A stretch of 64,000 bases of DNA from Pinus tabuliformis (GCA_031772625.1 CM062816.1:632617269-632681268); one strand, 5' to 3'; positions 45,836 to 61,054 are shown, counted from the first letter of the stretch. Translations and numbers: made by a program. The notes: generated by a model from the letters alone, not told the origin.

Positions 45836-48238
45836 TGGTATTAGGGTAAAAAATTGCAACACTGGTGTCTTTTGCAAATCATTAAGTAGTAAGGAAGTAT
45901 AGGTATTATGCTAGTGGGTACCATTTCAGATATGATTCTAACTAAAGATGCGATAGACTACATTTTACATGAGATACACAATGCATGATAAACAACCACT
46001 TTAAATAATAATAAGCGGTAATGTTTCCTTAAAAGTTGTGCTCCTGACATTTAAATATTGATGCAAATAAAAGACAATAAAACCTTTGTTGTAACTATGA
46101 AAAACCTAGAAGTCACTTGTGATAGTGAAGAGTAACTACCAACCCTTTGCATGTATAGTCTTAGAAAAAGCTTAAGGGTGCATTTAAAGGAAAATGATTA
46201 AGTTACAATGACTTCCTTATAAAAGATGAATGCATATAGTGATTATGTGTGAAACAAATGAATGTATAAAGGTGGGGTTTATCCTTGAAGAGAAAAATAG
46301 AATGTTTTAGAAGACATTGAAAGAACCTCTTTAGATGTTAAAAATGAATAATGAGTCAAGTGGTAAAGCTTTACTGTAACGGCTAATTGATGATTGAGTC
46401 ATGTCATGATTGAATTTAAGATGCTCGATAACATTGGTTAGTTAGTATTGTATGAAAAACTATCAAAACTTATATGCATGAACTAGCTTTGATTAAAGCT
46501 TATTACACATTTTGAACAAGTGAATGGGGTAATTTACTTCATATTGTTGTTTTGTTGGTAGAAATACACAATGGAATTGAGAATATTGGGATTATTGCCA
46601 ATATTTCTATTAACACTTTCACACTGATGATAAATTGATGTCTTTGAATGATTAAATCTCTATTTAATATTTTATGCACATGAAAGAAAGGTACTATGAT
46701 TGCACAACCGAATATTAGTTTAACCATGACTAACGATGTTTTGAAGTTTTTGAGGGTGACAAAAAACTTGGAATATGATACAAAAATATTGTTAATGTGA
46801 CTAATTTGATATTTATAATAACTTAATTTTATAACTAGTAGTAATCAAATGATGTTGATTACCTTGTTTGTTTAAAACTCACAACCTTACGAATTGATGA
46901 TTATATGACGATGCTAGCTTAGTTGCATCTTAAATTTAAATAATAATGTTAAATAGATATTTTAGAAATCCATCCAGTCCATGTGAATACTATGGTGACA
47001 AAACAAAGTAACTCTAATTAGGAAAGTCCATCATGTTGCAGAAACATGGTGTTTTTGTTTCTTCTTGAAAAAAAAAATGTACGGTGTTTTAATCTATTAG
47101 CATTACAAGTTTGATAAACAAAGAGAAGTATGTGTGAGTGACTTGAATCTAGTATCACTTATTAATGATTGTTGGATAGATACATATGCGTAAATGAAAT
47201 GAGATGTTGCATGAGTTATAAACTATGGGAATGACAATGATTAAAGTATTGTTCACTTAACTATTTTTTTGGAAAAGAAACTTAGGGAAAAAAATTGCTT
47301 TAACATCTAGAGGATGTATCCTTGTTATATTAATTTTAATGTATAGAATAATGTTACAAAATCTTGTTACAAAATTATATTACAAAATGTTGTTTATGGA
47401 AAGTAAAATGACAAATACATTTTTACATGTTGAAATATTGAAAACATAGATGCATGTGAAAGTGAAATGCATCTTGAAGGTATTTGACAAATGTTTTGTG
47501 CATAATAGTATTTTGGTAGAAGGTATGGTTTTATTAAAAACCCTTGTGACCAATATTGCTGATGTGATTAAGCAGGGGGTGGCTTAATGGAAGCATAAGA
47601 ATCTGTGAAAGGTAAAATGTTGCAACGTGAATTGGAAATACATATGGGAAGGTATAATGTTTAATGCTACAATATGGAATATTTGTAATATTTTAACTTT
47701 ATGTAGAAATTTGGAATGTATACCCCATGTATGACATGTGATGATTTCCTATCAACTTACTTTTACAGATTGTGGGACCCATGTCGAGGGTCAAGTATGA
47801 ATGCATGATGCACATAAATGTTCCTTTGCTTTAATGATAATATGATAATGGTTAGTTATGTAAATTATAGTGGATTTTTAGACATTGAATATTTTTAAAC
47901 ATGGACTATTTTTGGACTGGATGACTATGGAAGCCATGTTTAAACTTTTGTGATTATATAATCAATTTAATTATTGTGATGTAATAGATTAATTATTATT
48001 AATAAAAAAATGTTTGAAAAATGCTCAAGAAAATAGCAATAGAGTTAGAATATTTCTTATCATCTCGGAAATAGTTGTTGTTGCCCATGTACAACATGGA
48101 CCTTCCCTAAAAATCTCCTAAAAATTCCTAGGAGAAAATAATTAGAAATAAATGGATTTAATATGATGGGAGAGAAATATCATATTAAATTACTTATTTG
48201 GAGAAATATACTAAGTTTAGGTGGAATAAAGTGTTGTG
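45836..48238. other. AT-rich sequence, presumed decayed element interior
   Basis: I see no recognisable coding domain here. Confidence 0.4.
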
Positions 48239-48571
48239 TGTTCGGTCCCGATAATACTAGTGATTACCCCATTACTATTGTAGTTGTAACCCTTATTAAT
48301 ATTGTTGTGACCCTATTGTCCCCATATTTTTATTATTGTGCCCCATATAATCCCTCTATTGTTATTTTTGTGGCTCTATATTATTATTGTTAGGTCAGCT
48401 GGGTTATATTGTGACTCCTTAGACTCCTATATATAGAAAGGAGGTTGTGTCAATTGAATCATCCAAGAATTGTTCATTTATGTAATGTAAAGGAGGTTGC
48501 CCCCTCGAAGAGGCTGAATTTTAAGGCGTTGATCTATCTTTTCTATATTTTTCTTGAGCTGGTTCATAACA
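48239..48571 (+). mobile_element. Solo LTR of the chromovirus derivative family, TSD TTGTG
   Basis: 333 bp from TGTTCGGTCCC to GGTTCATAACA, collinear with the reverse complement of the LTRs at 36113-36444 and 38453-38784. It has no internal sequence on either side. A perfect TTGTG duplication flanks it (48234-48238 and 48572-48576), as left by recombination between two LTRs. It is clearly more diverged than the 36-38 kb pair. Confidence 0.9.
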
Positions 48572-48892
48572 TTGTGGGAGAGATAGATGGGCTTTAAAGA
48601 GAAAGGAAAAAAAAAAAATCACAAAAAAACCGACAAGAGCCCCAGGAAAAACGGTTAGCAGACCCAAAAATTAGACAATGCTAAATTTTTCTAGCAAGAA
48701 AATTTATAAAAGAAACTACTAAGCAATCAATGACGTTGTTGAATCTAGTGGCAAGTAAATCTTAGCTCACGGGGAAATTGCAGAGGCATTTCATGATTGT
48801 AAGGAATATGCTTACCTCATATTTTTCCCGATATGGTTCTAATAGTAGAGCAAGGTAATTAATGAGATAAATGATGCATTAAAGATGAATTG

Positions 48893-51839
<2,947 letters not shown>

Positions 51840-52314
51840 CCATAACATGTTCACCCGGAAGCCATTTTCAGAGCCATTTTTTTAAATCGACCTAATTTTG
51901 TGAAAATTTTCCATTGGAACACTTAGCCTGAGTATCTACAACTTTAGTTTCTTTTAAAATAGAGAATACATGCCTATTCATTTTTTACAACACCAACTAC
52001 TTCCAATGGCTATCCTACATTATGGATTTACTTAGAAGTAAAGATCTTTATAGAATAGCCTCAGACCAAGAGTCTAAACCTAAAAATGAAGAAGCATAGG
52101 GTAAATTGGAAAATAAGCAAGATCAAGCACGTGGGTTGATAGGGATGTCTATTTCTCTAGACCTTAGATTCCATATCATATAAATTGATACCCTCGATGA
52201 AGCAATGAAACAACTCAATAAAGTTTGTAGAATTAAAAATGAAATTAGATCCCATCAACTTGAAAATGAGTTGCTTACGTGGGACCCCAATAATTTTTTT
52301 CCATTGAATATCTT

Positions 52315-52599
52315 TTGTCCAAGTTGAAGACCCTTCAATTTCTCTTGGAAGGTGTTACGGTTAAAAAAGAATATGGTAGCCTTATCTATTCCATTCTTAT
52401 TAAGTTAGGGTCAACCTACTATGTGTTCTTTTCCACCTTCCATTATACTAGAGAAGCCTTTATTTCTCGACGAAAAGCCTACAAGTCCCCCTCTTTTGAT
52501 GCCTTTTGTGATTATTTAATAAGAGAACAAGAAAAACTCTTAGATCATGGTCTTATTAAAACTAGAAACTCTTCGAAGAAAGTCTTAGTAGCCCAATAG
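52315..52599 (+). pseudogene. copia gag piece
   Basis: The open frame MSKLKTLQFLLEGVTVKKEY then AFCDYLIREQEKLLDHGLIK is the UBN2-type copia gag region. It ends at a TAG in ALVAQ-stop-QPNSK context, which suggests CAG to TAG. A zinc knuckle remnant (CNRDGHLEPKC) follows near 52762-52795. Confidence 0.7.
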
Positions 52600-52949
52600 C
52601 AACCAAATTCAAAGAATCCTAAGAAGGAACATCCGAAAAAGAATGGTGGTAAACCAAACAAGGGTCCTAATCCATTTTAGTCTCAAAATGAAAAATCAAG
52701 TCAACAAAATGGTAAGGCAGCTAAAAAAAAGGGAAGAAAAGTGATAGGCATTGAAACCTTTGTAATCGTGATGGCCACTTAGAACCCAAATGCTTTAAGA
52801 AGATGGAAGCCTTGGAAGCAACCATGAAGAAGCATAACATCCATTTGGAGCACTCTTCAACTTTAACTTCATCTTGACGAATTTCACTTTATGCATGTTG
52901 TTGTGAGGAATCTTGGTCTGGTTATGCACGAAATGTATCTTCTTCTTCC

Positions 52950-53171
52950 TATTCTCATGAGTTGCTCATTGATTTTGGAGATTCTTATCACATGGAAAAA
53001 AACAAAGCCATGTTTTCTTCTTTAAATGATTGTAACAGCAAAAATATATATGTTGGTGATGATAGATCTCTCAGTGTTGTAGGGACTGGAACTATTCATC
53101 TAGAGAATGGCCAATTTAATGATGTATTATCTGTTCCTACCTTATCGTGTAACCTTATATCTTTATATTAG
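52950..53171 (+). pseudogene. copia protease, catalytic motif mutated
   Basis: LLIDFGDSYHME sits where copia proteases have L-I-D-S-G-A-S-x-H-M, so the catalytic aspartate is present but the S-G-A positions are changed. It continues with NIYVGDDRSLSVVGTGTIHL and VLSVPTLSCNLISLY, typical of the family, then a TAG. Confidence 0.75.
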
Positions 53172-53559
53172 ATAACTCACTCAAGTGAATGTAAAATCGT
53201 TGAATTTTCACCTCATGATGGTGTAATTAAGGGCCTAATAGATCCTAGATGGATTTTAGCTACTGCAATTGTTGATGATTTTACAACGTTGTATAATTTT
53301 CACAACTTTATGTCATCAAATCTTCCCTTAGTATTTGTTTCTCATAATGATGAAGTCAGAAAGCTTTGGCATGAAAGATTTGGTCACTTAAGCTATCGCG
53401 CCCTTTAAACTCTATCTGAAGAAAGTATGGTGATAGGTCTTCCTATGATATCTTGTAGGGATGGTGTTTGTTTCGGACATGTACTCAGAAAACATCACTG
53501 GGATAGTTTTAAAAATGTGCCTCTTAGCATGCTTTAACCCCTTTACAACTTGTGAATAA
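53172..53559 (+). pseudogene. copia GAG-pre-integrase domain
   Basis: Includes KLWHERFGHLSYRAL, the zinc-binding H-x-R-x-G-H block, and CFGHVLRKHHWDSFKNV, where the paired cysteines are partly lost. The reading is interrupted at 53406 and near 53536, and then by the foldback insertion. Confidence 0.75.
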
Positions 53560-53560
53560 T

Positions 53561-54876
53561 GATTTATGTTGTTAAATAATGAATCCATATAGGTGAGGAT
53601 AGCTTTTAGGAGAGGAGGAATGACCTATTATAGAGTTCTGTGAACCCAACGTTTCAGACTACCAAGTGAGTCCATCATCAGGGGATTCTCTGATGCATTG
53701 TCCATCATATCCCTCCCATGGTAGGATTTGATGTTGTTAAATAATGAATCCATACAGATGAGGATACTTCTTAGTAGAGGAGGAATGACCTATCATAGAG
53801 TTTTGTGAACCCAACGTTTTGGACTACCAAGTGAGTCCATCATCAAGGGATGATATGATGCGTTGTTCATCATATCCCTTCCATGGTAGGATTTGATGTT
53901 GTTAAATAAGGAATCCATACATTTGAGGACAGTTTTTAGTAGAGGAGGAATGACCTGTTATAGAGTTTTTTGAACCCAATGTTTCGAACTAATAAGTGAG
54001 TCCATCATCAGGGGATGCTCTGATGCGTTGTCCATCATATCCATTCCATGGTAGGATTTGATGTTATTAAATAATAAATCCTCACCTATATGGATTCATT
54101 ATCTAACAACATCACATCTTACCATGGAAGGGATATGATGGATAGTGCATCAGAGCATCCCCTGATGATGGACTCACTTGTTAGTCCGAAACTTTGGGTT
54201 CACAAAACTCTATAACAGGTCATTCCTCCTCCACTAAAAACTATCCTCACTTGTATGGATTCATTATTTAACAACATCAAATCATACCATGGAAGGGATA
54301 TGATGGACAACACATAAGAGTATCCCTCGATGATGGACTCACTTGGTAGTCTAAAACGTTAGGTTCACAAAACTCTATAACAAGCCATTCCTCCTCTACT
54401 AGAAACTATCCTCACCTGTATGGATTCATTACTTAACAACATCAAATACTACCATGGAAGGGATATGATGGACAATGCATCAGAGCATCCCCTGATGATG
54501 GACTCACTTGGTAGTTTGAAACGTTGGGTTGACAAAACTCTATAACAGGTCATTCCTACTCTAATAAAAACTGTCCTCACCTGTATGGATTCATTATTTA
54601 ACAACATCAAATCATACCATGGAAGGGATATGATGGGAAGCACATCAGAGCATCCCCTGATGATGGACTCACTTGCTAGTCCAAAACGTTGGGTTCACAA
54701 AACTCTATAACAGGTCATTCCTCCTCTACTAAAAACTATCCTCACCTATATGGATTCATTAGTTAACAACATTAAATCCTACCATGGAAGGGATTTGATG
54801 GACAACGCATCAGAGCATCCACTGATAATGGACTCACTTGGTAGTCCAAAATGTTGGGTTCACAAAACTCTATAAG
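53561..54876. mobile_element. Foldback-type element of 165-bp tandem units in inverted arrays
   Basis: Three forward units start with GATTTGATGTTGTTAAATAA-like sequence at 53561, 53725 and 53890 (164-165 bp each). After a switch near 54080 the same unit runs in reverse, with ACCATGGAAG at 54121, 54286, 54451, 54616 and 54781, all exactly 165 bp apart. The two arrays can pair over about 500 bp. A 13-bp direct repeat TGATTTATGTTGT flanks the structure (53560-53572 and 54877-54889); part of it resembles the unit's own start. Removing the structure and one copy joins the copia frame into the integrase start (NDLCCPL). There is no coding capacity of its own. Confidence 0.85.
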
Positions 54877-55546
54877 TGATTTATGTTGTCCACTTCTACT
54901 TGTTTCATTCTCTCGATACAAGTATTTCTTAATTTTCATTGATGATTTCTCCAACTGCACTTCGGTATACATCCTAAAACTAAAGAGTGAAGTCTTTAAC
55001 ACATTCTTGGACTTTAAGGTGTTTGTTGATAAACAATCTGAACATCGAATTCTTAAGCTAAGATCTGATAACGACGAAGAATATGTTAACAAAAAATTAA
55101 TCAAATTTTGTAGTAAGCATGGAATTCAATTGCAACATACTCTTCCATATACTCCACAACGAAATGGAGTAGCTGAAAGGAAGAATCACACCTTAAAGAA
55201 AATGGTTATTTGTATGCTTCAATCTAATGGACTTAGTCTTAATTTTTGGGAAGAAGAATGTAACTATGGAAATTACATAGTAAATCACACTCCTACTAAG
55301 GTTTTAAACAATATCATTGTAGAAGAAGCATTGAGCTCAATTAAACTAGATGTAAGTCACTTTCATCTTTTTGGAAGTGAAGCATGGGCCCATATTCTAG
55401 ATGAGAAACATAAAGGCTTAGAATGTAAGAGTGAAAAATGTATTTTTGTTGGATATTATAAAGATGTGAAACGATATAGACCTCTTCAACCTAAATCCAA
55501 AAAATTTCTCATTAGAACAGATGTAAATTTTGTTGAAGTGATGTAA
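54877..55546 (+). CDS. copia integrase catalytic core, still open
   Basis: The frame is open from 54851 to 55546 (231 codons), but the first nine codons come from the foldback element. It has YKYFLIFIDDFSNC (first Asp), ILKLRSDNDEEYV (second Asp) and PYTPQRNGVAERKNHTLKK (catalytic Glu), so all of D, D and E are present. It then has FHLFGSEAWAHI and KCIFVGYYKDVKRYR, the usual integrase C-terminal copia motifs. This is the best preserved part of the element. Confidence 0.85.
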
Positions 55547-55559
55547 ATTTTGCAGAAGC

Positions 55560-56330
55560 TTCACGCCATCCAAATTGGGATGGAGCTGTGAATGAAGAAT
55601 ATCGTTTATTATTGGTGAATGATACATGGGACCTTGTTCCTCTTCCAAAGGGACAAAATCTTTTTAGATGAAAATGGGTTTACAGAACCAAGTTTGGACC
55701 ATATGGAAACATTGATAAACATAAATCTCATCTTGTTGCTAAGGTTTTTTCAAAAGTTGAATTCATTGAATATACTGAAACCTTCTCCACTGTTGCCAAA
55801 ATGAACACTTGTCCACCTTTTTATTTTCCTTTCTACCTATTCCAAATGGGAAACTAGATGCATGTTAAACCTGCCTTCTTGCATCGGGACTTGCATTAAG
55901 AAATCTATATGGAACAACCTCTAAGCTTTATACAAACATACTCCAGTGTCATCTTAAGAAATCCATTTAATGGTCTCAAGAAAGCCCCTCACGCTTTTCT
56001 AGGTGTCATTCTCATAATACTATCTATACCAGGAAAGTGGGTAAGCCTCTTATCATTCTTGTTCTTTACGTTGATGATCTTATCCTTACTGGTAGTGACT
56101 GTAACCTTCTAAACCATGTGAAGTCCAAACTTAAAAGGAATTGAAATGATAGACTTAGGACACTTGGATTATTTTCTTGGTCTTCAAGTCTTGCAATCCA
56201 AAGAAATTATTTCCCTTTCCTAGTCCAAGTATGTATGTGATCTTCTACACCACTTTCATATAGAAGACTGTAAGCCAACCTCTTCTCCTTTCCAGTCTGG
56301 AGCCAAACTTTTAGTCACTTGTACATATAA
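55560..56330 (+). pseudogene. copia reverse transcriptase, decayed and truncated
   Basis: NDTWDLVPLPKGQNLFR opens the domain. KWVYRTKFGPYGNIDKHKSH, EIYMEQPLSFIQT, the catalytic LYVDDLILTGSD (56064-56099) and LGHLDYF-like sequence near 56158 follow, in three frames with stops. It ends before the RNase H. Confidence 0.85.
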
Positions 56331-56841
56331 CCTACAAGGATGGAAAGAAGAAAGTTGAATGTTAGGAAAGACCAAAAATTAAAATAAAGAAATAATGTTG
56401 CATAACCACATATAACTTGCAAGGATGGAATGAATAAAGTCGAATGTTAGGAAATAAAAACAAGAAGATAACTCACCAAATAGTGATGGACAATAGAAGC
56501 GATCGACTTATATGAAAATAATAGCATATGATAAGAGACAACAAAAATGAGAGCACATTAGAGAACCAGAATACGAGATGAAAATAATGTAGAATTAGGA
56601 GCATGAGAGCGAAGATGGATAGAACTCTTCAAAAGGGTCAATAGGCACAGCAAAATCAACATCGATAGAGAATGAAGGTCTACTAATAACCCCTAGAGAG
56701 CATGTAGATGCCATGGAATTCCACAACTCTTTTCTATCAATAAGAAGAACTATAACTATAGTGCTAACAAGTCCCATCATTTGAGAATTTCTTCAATTGT
56801 CAATTATTCTGAGATTGCCTATAGTTTGATATAACGAATTT

Positions 56842-58118
56842 TATGTCCCTATACTACTAGTGTAACCCCTTATTTTTTATTAGTAAAACCCCCTTATTAT
56901 ATTGTTGTGCCCACGTAGTCCCCATATTATTATTATTGTGCCCCATAGAATCCCACTATTGTTATTATTGTGCCCTTACATTATTATTGTTATGTCGGCT
57001 CTGATTATATTATGACCCCTTAGACTCCTATATATAGAAAGGAGGTCTTGTCATTGTCCCATATCCAACACCAGAGTGTCAAGTGATGGTTGCAAGTGGA
57101 GGAACCATTAATTTCTCTGGAAAGTGCCATAATATCAAGCTATCCATGGGAGAATATGTATTGAATAGCCCAATACTTTCCATTCCAATGGGTGGTGCTG
57201 ATGTTTTACTAGGAGTTCAATGGCTACAATCTTTGGGTACGATAACTTTTAATTCCCAAAAACTTTTCTTGAATTTTTTTGGGAAGGAAAGGAATTTCAA
57301 TTGAGTGGTAGCAAAGGAAAACGTGGAAACATAATCAACTCTAACAACATGACAAAGCTTCTAAATAAAGAACAACGGGGTGTAGTTGTACAATTATGTT
57401 CACTAGAGGATCCCACATTGAAATCATGTACTTCTCTAGATCTCCAAAACGATTTCGACAATCATTCCAAGGTATTTGAGACTCCCAAAGGCCTCCCACC
57501 TATTCGTGATCATGATCATGATATTTATTTGATTCCACAAAGTGTTCCTCCAAACATTAGGACTTACATATATCCATATGCCCAAAGGAGTGGGAAGTCA
57601 TTCAAAAGTTACAAAAGGTCCCAGTTCAAACAGTTTTGCGAGAACTTGACAAGGAAGGAAAAATCATATTGGAACCTGAAGCAGTCACAGAACTAAGAAA
57701 TCAAAAGCAATGAAATAGATCAATTTCAGATTATCTCATTATGTGGAAGAACTTACCCACTGAATATTCCACATGGGAGGATAAGAATTTACACAGAAGC
57801 ATCAAGAACTACTCAAGCATTGAGGACAACACATTCTGAAGGAGAGGGGCATGTTAGGTCCCTATACTACTAGTGTAACCCCTTATTTTTATTAGTACAA
57901 CCACCTTATTATATTGTTGTGCCCATGTAGTCCCCATATTGTTATTATTGTGCCCCATAGAATCCCACTATTGTTATTATTCTGCCCTTACATTATTATT
58001 GTTATGTCGACTCTGATTATATTATGACCCCTTAGACTCCTATATATAGAAAGCAGGTCTTGTAATTTGTATCATCCAAGAATTGTTCATTTGTGTAATG
58101 TAAAGGAGGTTTCCCCCT
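56842..58118 (+). mobile_element. Second internally deleted chromovirus derivative, ends eroded
   Basis: A partial 5' LTR (56842-57050) and partial 3' LTR (57852-58118) match the family at 36113-38784 and 48239-48571. The 5' LTR stops inside U5 and passes straight into protease sequence, so primer site and gag are deleted. The 3' LTR lacks about its last 65 bp. A purine tract (57840-57851) precedes the 3' LTR. Confidence 0.85.
57083..57850 (+). pseudogene. Protease/RT-start/chromodomain fusion remnant
   Basis: 57083-57304 encodes the protease C-terminus and linker (LSMGEYVLNSPILSIPMGGA, VLLGVQWLQSLG). 57301-57600 encodes the RT N-terminal approach (FETPKGLPPIRDHDHDIYLI, PPNIRTYIYPYAQ). A frame change then joins a piece reading WEVIQKLQKVPVQT and, later, the chromodomain (SISDYLIMWKNLP, EYSTWEDKNL). 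RT core, RNase H and most of integrase are missing. The IQKLQK-P-x-QT junction is the same as in the ORF at 36566-37699, so the two derivatives share an ancestral deletion. Confidence 0.75.
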
Positions 58119-58189
58119 TGATGTGTCTCTTGTGTATTTATTTTCATGCATTGGTTATTGTTTGATGAAAAGAGCACTAACAATCTAAT

Positions 58190-60110
58190 GTGAAAAATAT
58201 CTTAATCTAAACAAGTAGAAAGCTTTTAGTAGCAGCCACTAATGGAAGATAAATCCCATAATGCTAATGCCCTAGACTTCTTAACAAGCACAATTGTGAC
58301 TTTCAATTAAGATGAGATGCCCAAGCCTTCTAAACAAAGTATAAGAAAATCTGAAACAAAAGAAAAAGTGTGGATGTTGAAGTCTCCGAATAAAAAGATG
58401 AATTATCTAAGGATAGTAGTCAAATCAAATAACTGATCAATATGTGATAAGTTAAGTATCAAGGGAATTATAGTTGATGATGGGATGGCCTTACAAAATA
58501 AGCTGCTGACAAAGGATGTAGTTCCATGTCACCCACTAAAAAATAATGGTGAAAAGGAAATGAAAGGCCTTCCTAACTATCTGGATACAAAACTAGATGT
58601 ATTTTTGCAACATTATAGAATAGAGGTTTGACACAAGGTAATGATAATGGTGACATTGATCAAATAGGAAAATATTGAGTCATACTTGGGGAAGATAGGC
58701 GAGGGTAAATATATGGTTGATAGGGATTTTCAACCCAAAGTTCCAAAAGAAACATATGCATTGATGCAGTTGTCTTGGATACCATGAATTTTAAGGAAAA
58801 ATAATGTTCAAACAATGATGAAGTAGGGGAAAAAGATCAAAATTATCAATGTCATGACATAATCGTAGAAGATTTGGGAGTTGGGGATGAAGAAACTGAC
58901 GTCTTTGAGTATATGACCATAAAGGATTCATACATTGGTCCTATAGCAGTACGACGCTAGGGAGAGGTAGAATTTATTTCTGAATATATGGGAGTAAATA
59001 AGCCAAAACATTTTATAAGATTAGTGGATATTATCAGGTCAGATTTTGGGAAACCCATAATAAAGCAACTTGCGAGGTCACCAGATAAGAAAATGGCTCT
59101 TGCATTTCCGTAGAAGCTTGATAATGTTAGGAATTCAACTTGGATACCGTTTATAACAAGTAGTGGTGATACTTTAGTCTCAATAGAAATAAATAATTTT
59201 GTTGTACAGCCTACGATGAGCTAAATGCCAAATGCCCATTTTTAGGGAATTTTGTTGTTGTCAACTTTTGTTAAATTGATGCTAGATTTGTTATACAATA
59301 ATCTTCCTATACAAGACCACATATATCGTGAACAAAGAATCTTCCTAGAATAGGTGAAAGGAATCTAGAGGCTTGTCAAGTATGTAAGGTATGATAAAGA
59401 AGGATACAATCCTAAAATGAGGAAGGAACTTATGGTGCACTTTTCGAATTTATCATGGTTCAAGGAATTAACCAAATTGAAATAGTACTTGCTATGAAAA
59501 TTTTGATTCTTCCTATGTTTGTCTAGGCCTTTCAAAATAGTCAAAATGGGCATGATGTTAATCCTTCTGTTGTAAAAACTATTGTTGAAAATATGCTTGA
59601 TCCATCTAAAAAGGTAAGGCAAAATATAACGAGCCCTTAAGTGCAGAGATTTTATAGCTAGCAATGCTCTTGTTGAAGTATCTTCTTAATGTTCTTGAAG
59701 AAAAATGACTTTTACAAAAGCTCCCCCTAAATTTGTGCGGACAAAGTGCTACACAAACATGTGTACTTCAATTTTTGCTAGATATGGTGAGGCCAGAAAT
59801 TGAGGTATTAAGAGAATATTCTGATGAGGCATGGTTGTCAATGGAATGTAGTTTGTACTTGGTCACAACTATCAAATGGGTTCCAACCTTTTGTTTCTTT
59901 TGTAGTACCAAAATATTTGAAAGCATGTCAACTAATCATTTATTTGTTGGAAATATTCGAGTTTATATGGAACTATGTTCAACTACGGAGTCTTCATGTA
60001 GGACAATTTTACTGTTGAAGAAATCTAAAGGGAAAGAAAAATTACATGAAAAGAGAGCTTCTCATTATCTTTGGATGTGTTGTGATTCTAAGACTTCTTA
60101 ATGCTCCACT
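58190..60110 (+). pseudogene. Unrecognised decayed coding region
   Basis: Plus-strand frames carry protein-like blocks broken by stops: LSIKGIIVDDGMALQNKLLT, KEMKGLPNYLDTKLDVFLQH and GEGKYMVDRDFQPKVPKETY (58440-58790), then IIVEDLGVGDEETDVFEYMT, YMGVNKPKHFIRLVDIIRSD, KKMALAFP and STWIPFITSSGDTLVSIEIN (58858-59224). I cannot assign a family, and the last part, up to 60110, is poorer. It may be another retroelement accessory ORF. Confidence 0.4.
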
Positions 60111-60479
60111 TGTCTTGGGAATTTTTGGTCACTTGGAGCATGTTATGGATCTCCTCAATTTTGGTTCTCAAAAATCTTGAACTCAAAGTTGAACCACAAT
60201 GCTAATTTAGAGATGATGTTTTGAATATAGTGAATGAAACTCAACATATGCCTAAAATAGTGTCTAGTGTGGGATTAAATAACCAAAGGGATGAATTTTA
60301 TAAAACCATTCCTAAAACTGAGATGAGGAAAATTGTCAAGGTTGACCAACAACCAAATAACCCCCAACTCAACATCATAATTGCATTTAAATGGAGGAGG
60401 TCTCAAGTCATTTGACACACACATTACTCTTGATCTCTCCTCTCCACTCGTTTGGGTTTGTCCTCTCACAAGGAGGATG

Positions 60480-60930
60480 TATTGAAAAGAGATCTCGTTG
60501 TAGTCATCTAGAGAGTCCTAGACAATGTCCAAAAAGGGAGATCTAGACGTAGTGAAGGAGGCTTAATACGCAGCTGAAGGAGAAGCCCTAGCCGCAGTCG
60601 TAAATTTTCCCTAGTGGTAGGTCAAGAGAAGCCTTAATCTGCACTTAAGGAAGGCTCCAATCCACTAAAAGAAGAGTTCTAATCCACACTTAAGGGAGGA
60701 CCTAATCCATTATCCAAGATTCCCTTATACGTAGTTAAGGAGGAGACTTAATATATAGTTAATGTAGAAGCCCTAACATGTTACCTGGAGAAGCCCTAAT
60801 ACACCGCCTAAAGAAACCTTAATACGTAGTCAAAAGCATCCCTAATTCGTTGACTAAAAGAGGCCCAAACTGTAGTTAAGAGAGGCCTAATCCACTACAA
60901 GGAGGAGGCCTAATACATAAACAAGGATAA
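60480..60930. repeat. Degenerate 23-24-bp tandem repeat, about 15 or more units
   Basis: Successive units follow a GCCCTAATACGTAGTTAAGGAG-like pattern, for example near 60569, 60633, 60656, 60679, 60725, 60769, 60794 and 60825. Spacing stays near 23-24 bp although the units differ strongly. Confidence 0.7.
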
Positions 60931-61054
60931 ACACTAATGCAACTAAATCAATCATGTTGACGATATTAAAGAAGAAGATAATTCCTAGCTGTTGTAGGTA
61001 ACAACATCGTCATAGAGGTAGGACTATTTGGGCATCCCTTTGTCACTATGTGAA

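Larger units (their letters stand above)
51840..56345 (+). mobile_element. Decayed Ty1/copia element split by a foldback insertion; LTRs not found
   Basis: Gag, protease, GAG-pre-integrase, integrase and RT occur in copia order on the plus strand, with frequent stops. The coding ends near 56345 before the RNase H, so the 3' end is truncated. A duplicated stretch (56319-56375 and 56403-56455) lies at the break. The foldback structure at 53573-54876 interrupts the region between the pre-integrase and integrase domains. I could not define LTRs. Confidence 0.85.

Noticed and set aside
53561-54876. CRISPR-like array because of the regular 165-bp spacing
   Set aside because: The whole 165-bp unit is conserved, with no unique spacers, and the array inverts midway. 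This is a plant nuclear context.
54772-55104. 110-codon minus-strand frame
   Set aside because: Antisense to the copia integrase and the foldback unit.
60480-60930. CRISPR-like array because of short regular repeats
   Set aside because: Units are contiguous and degenerate, with no spacers.
61024-61054. Continuation of the zinc-knuckle ORF left of the N gap
   Set aside because: The gap length is unknown, so frame continuity across it cannot be claimed.
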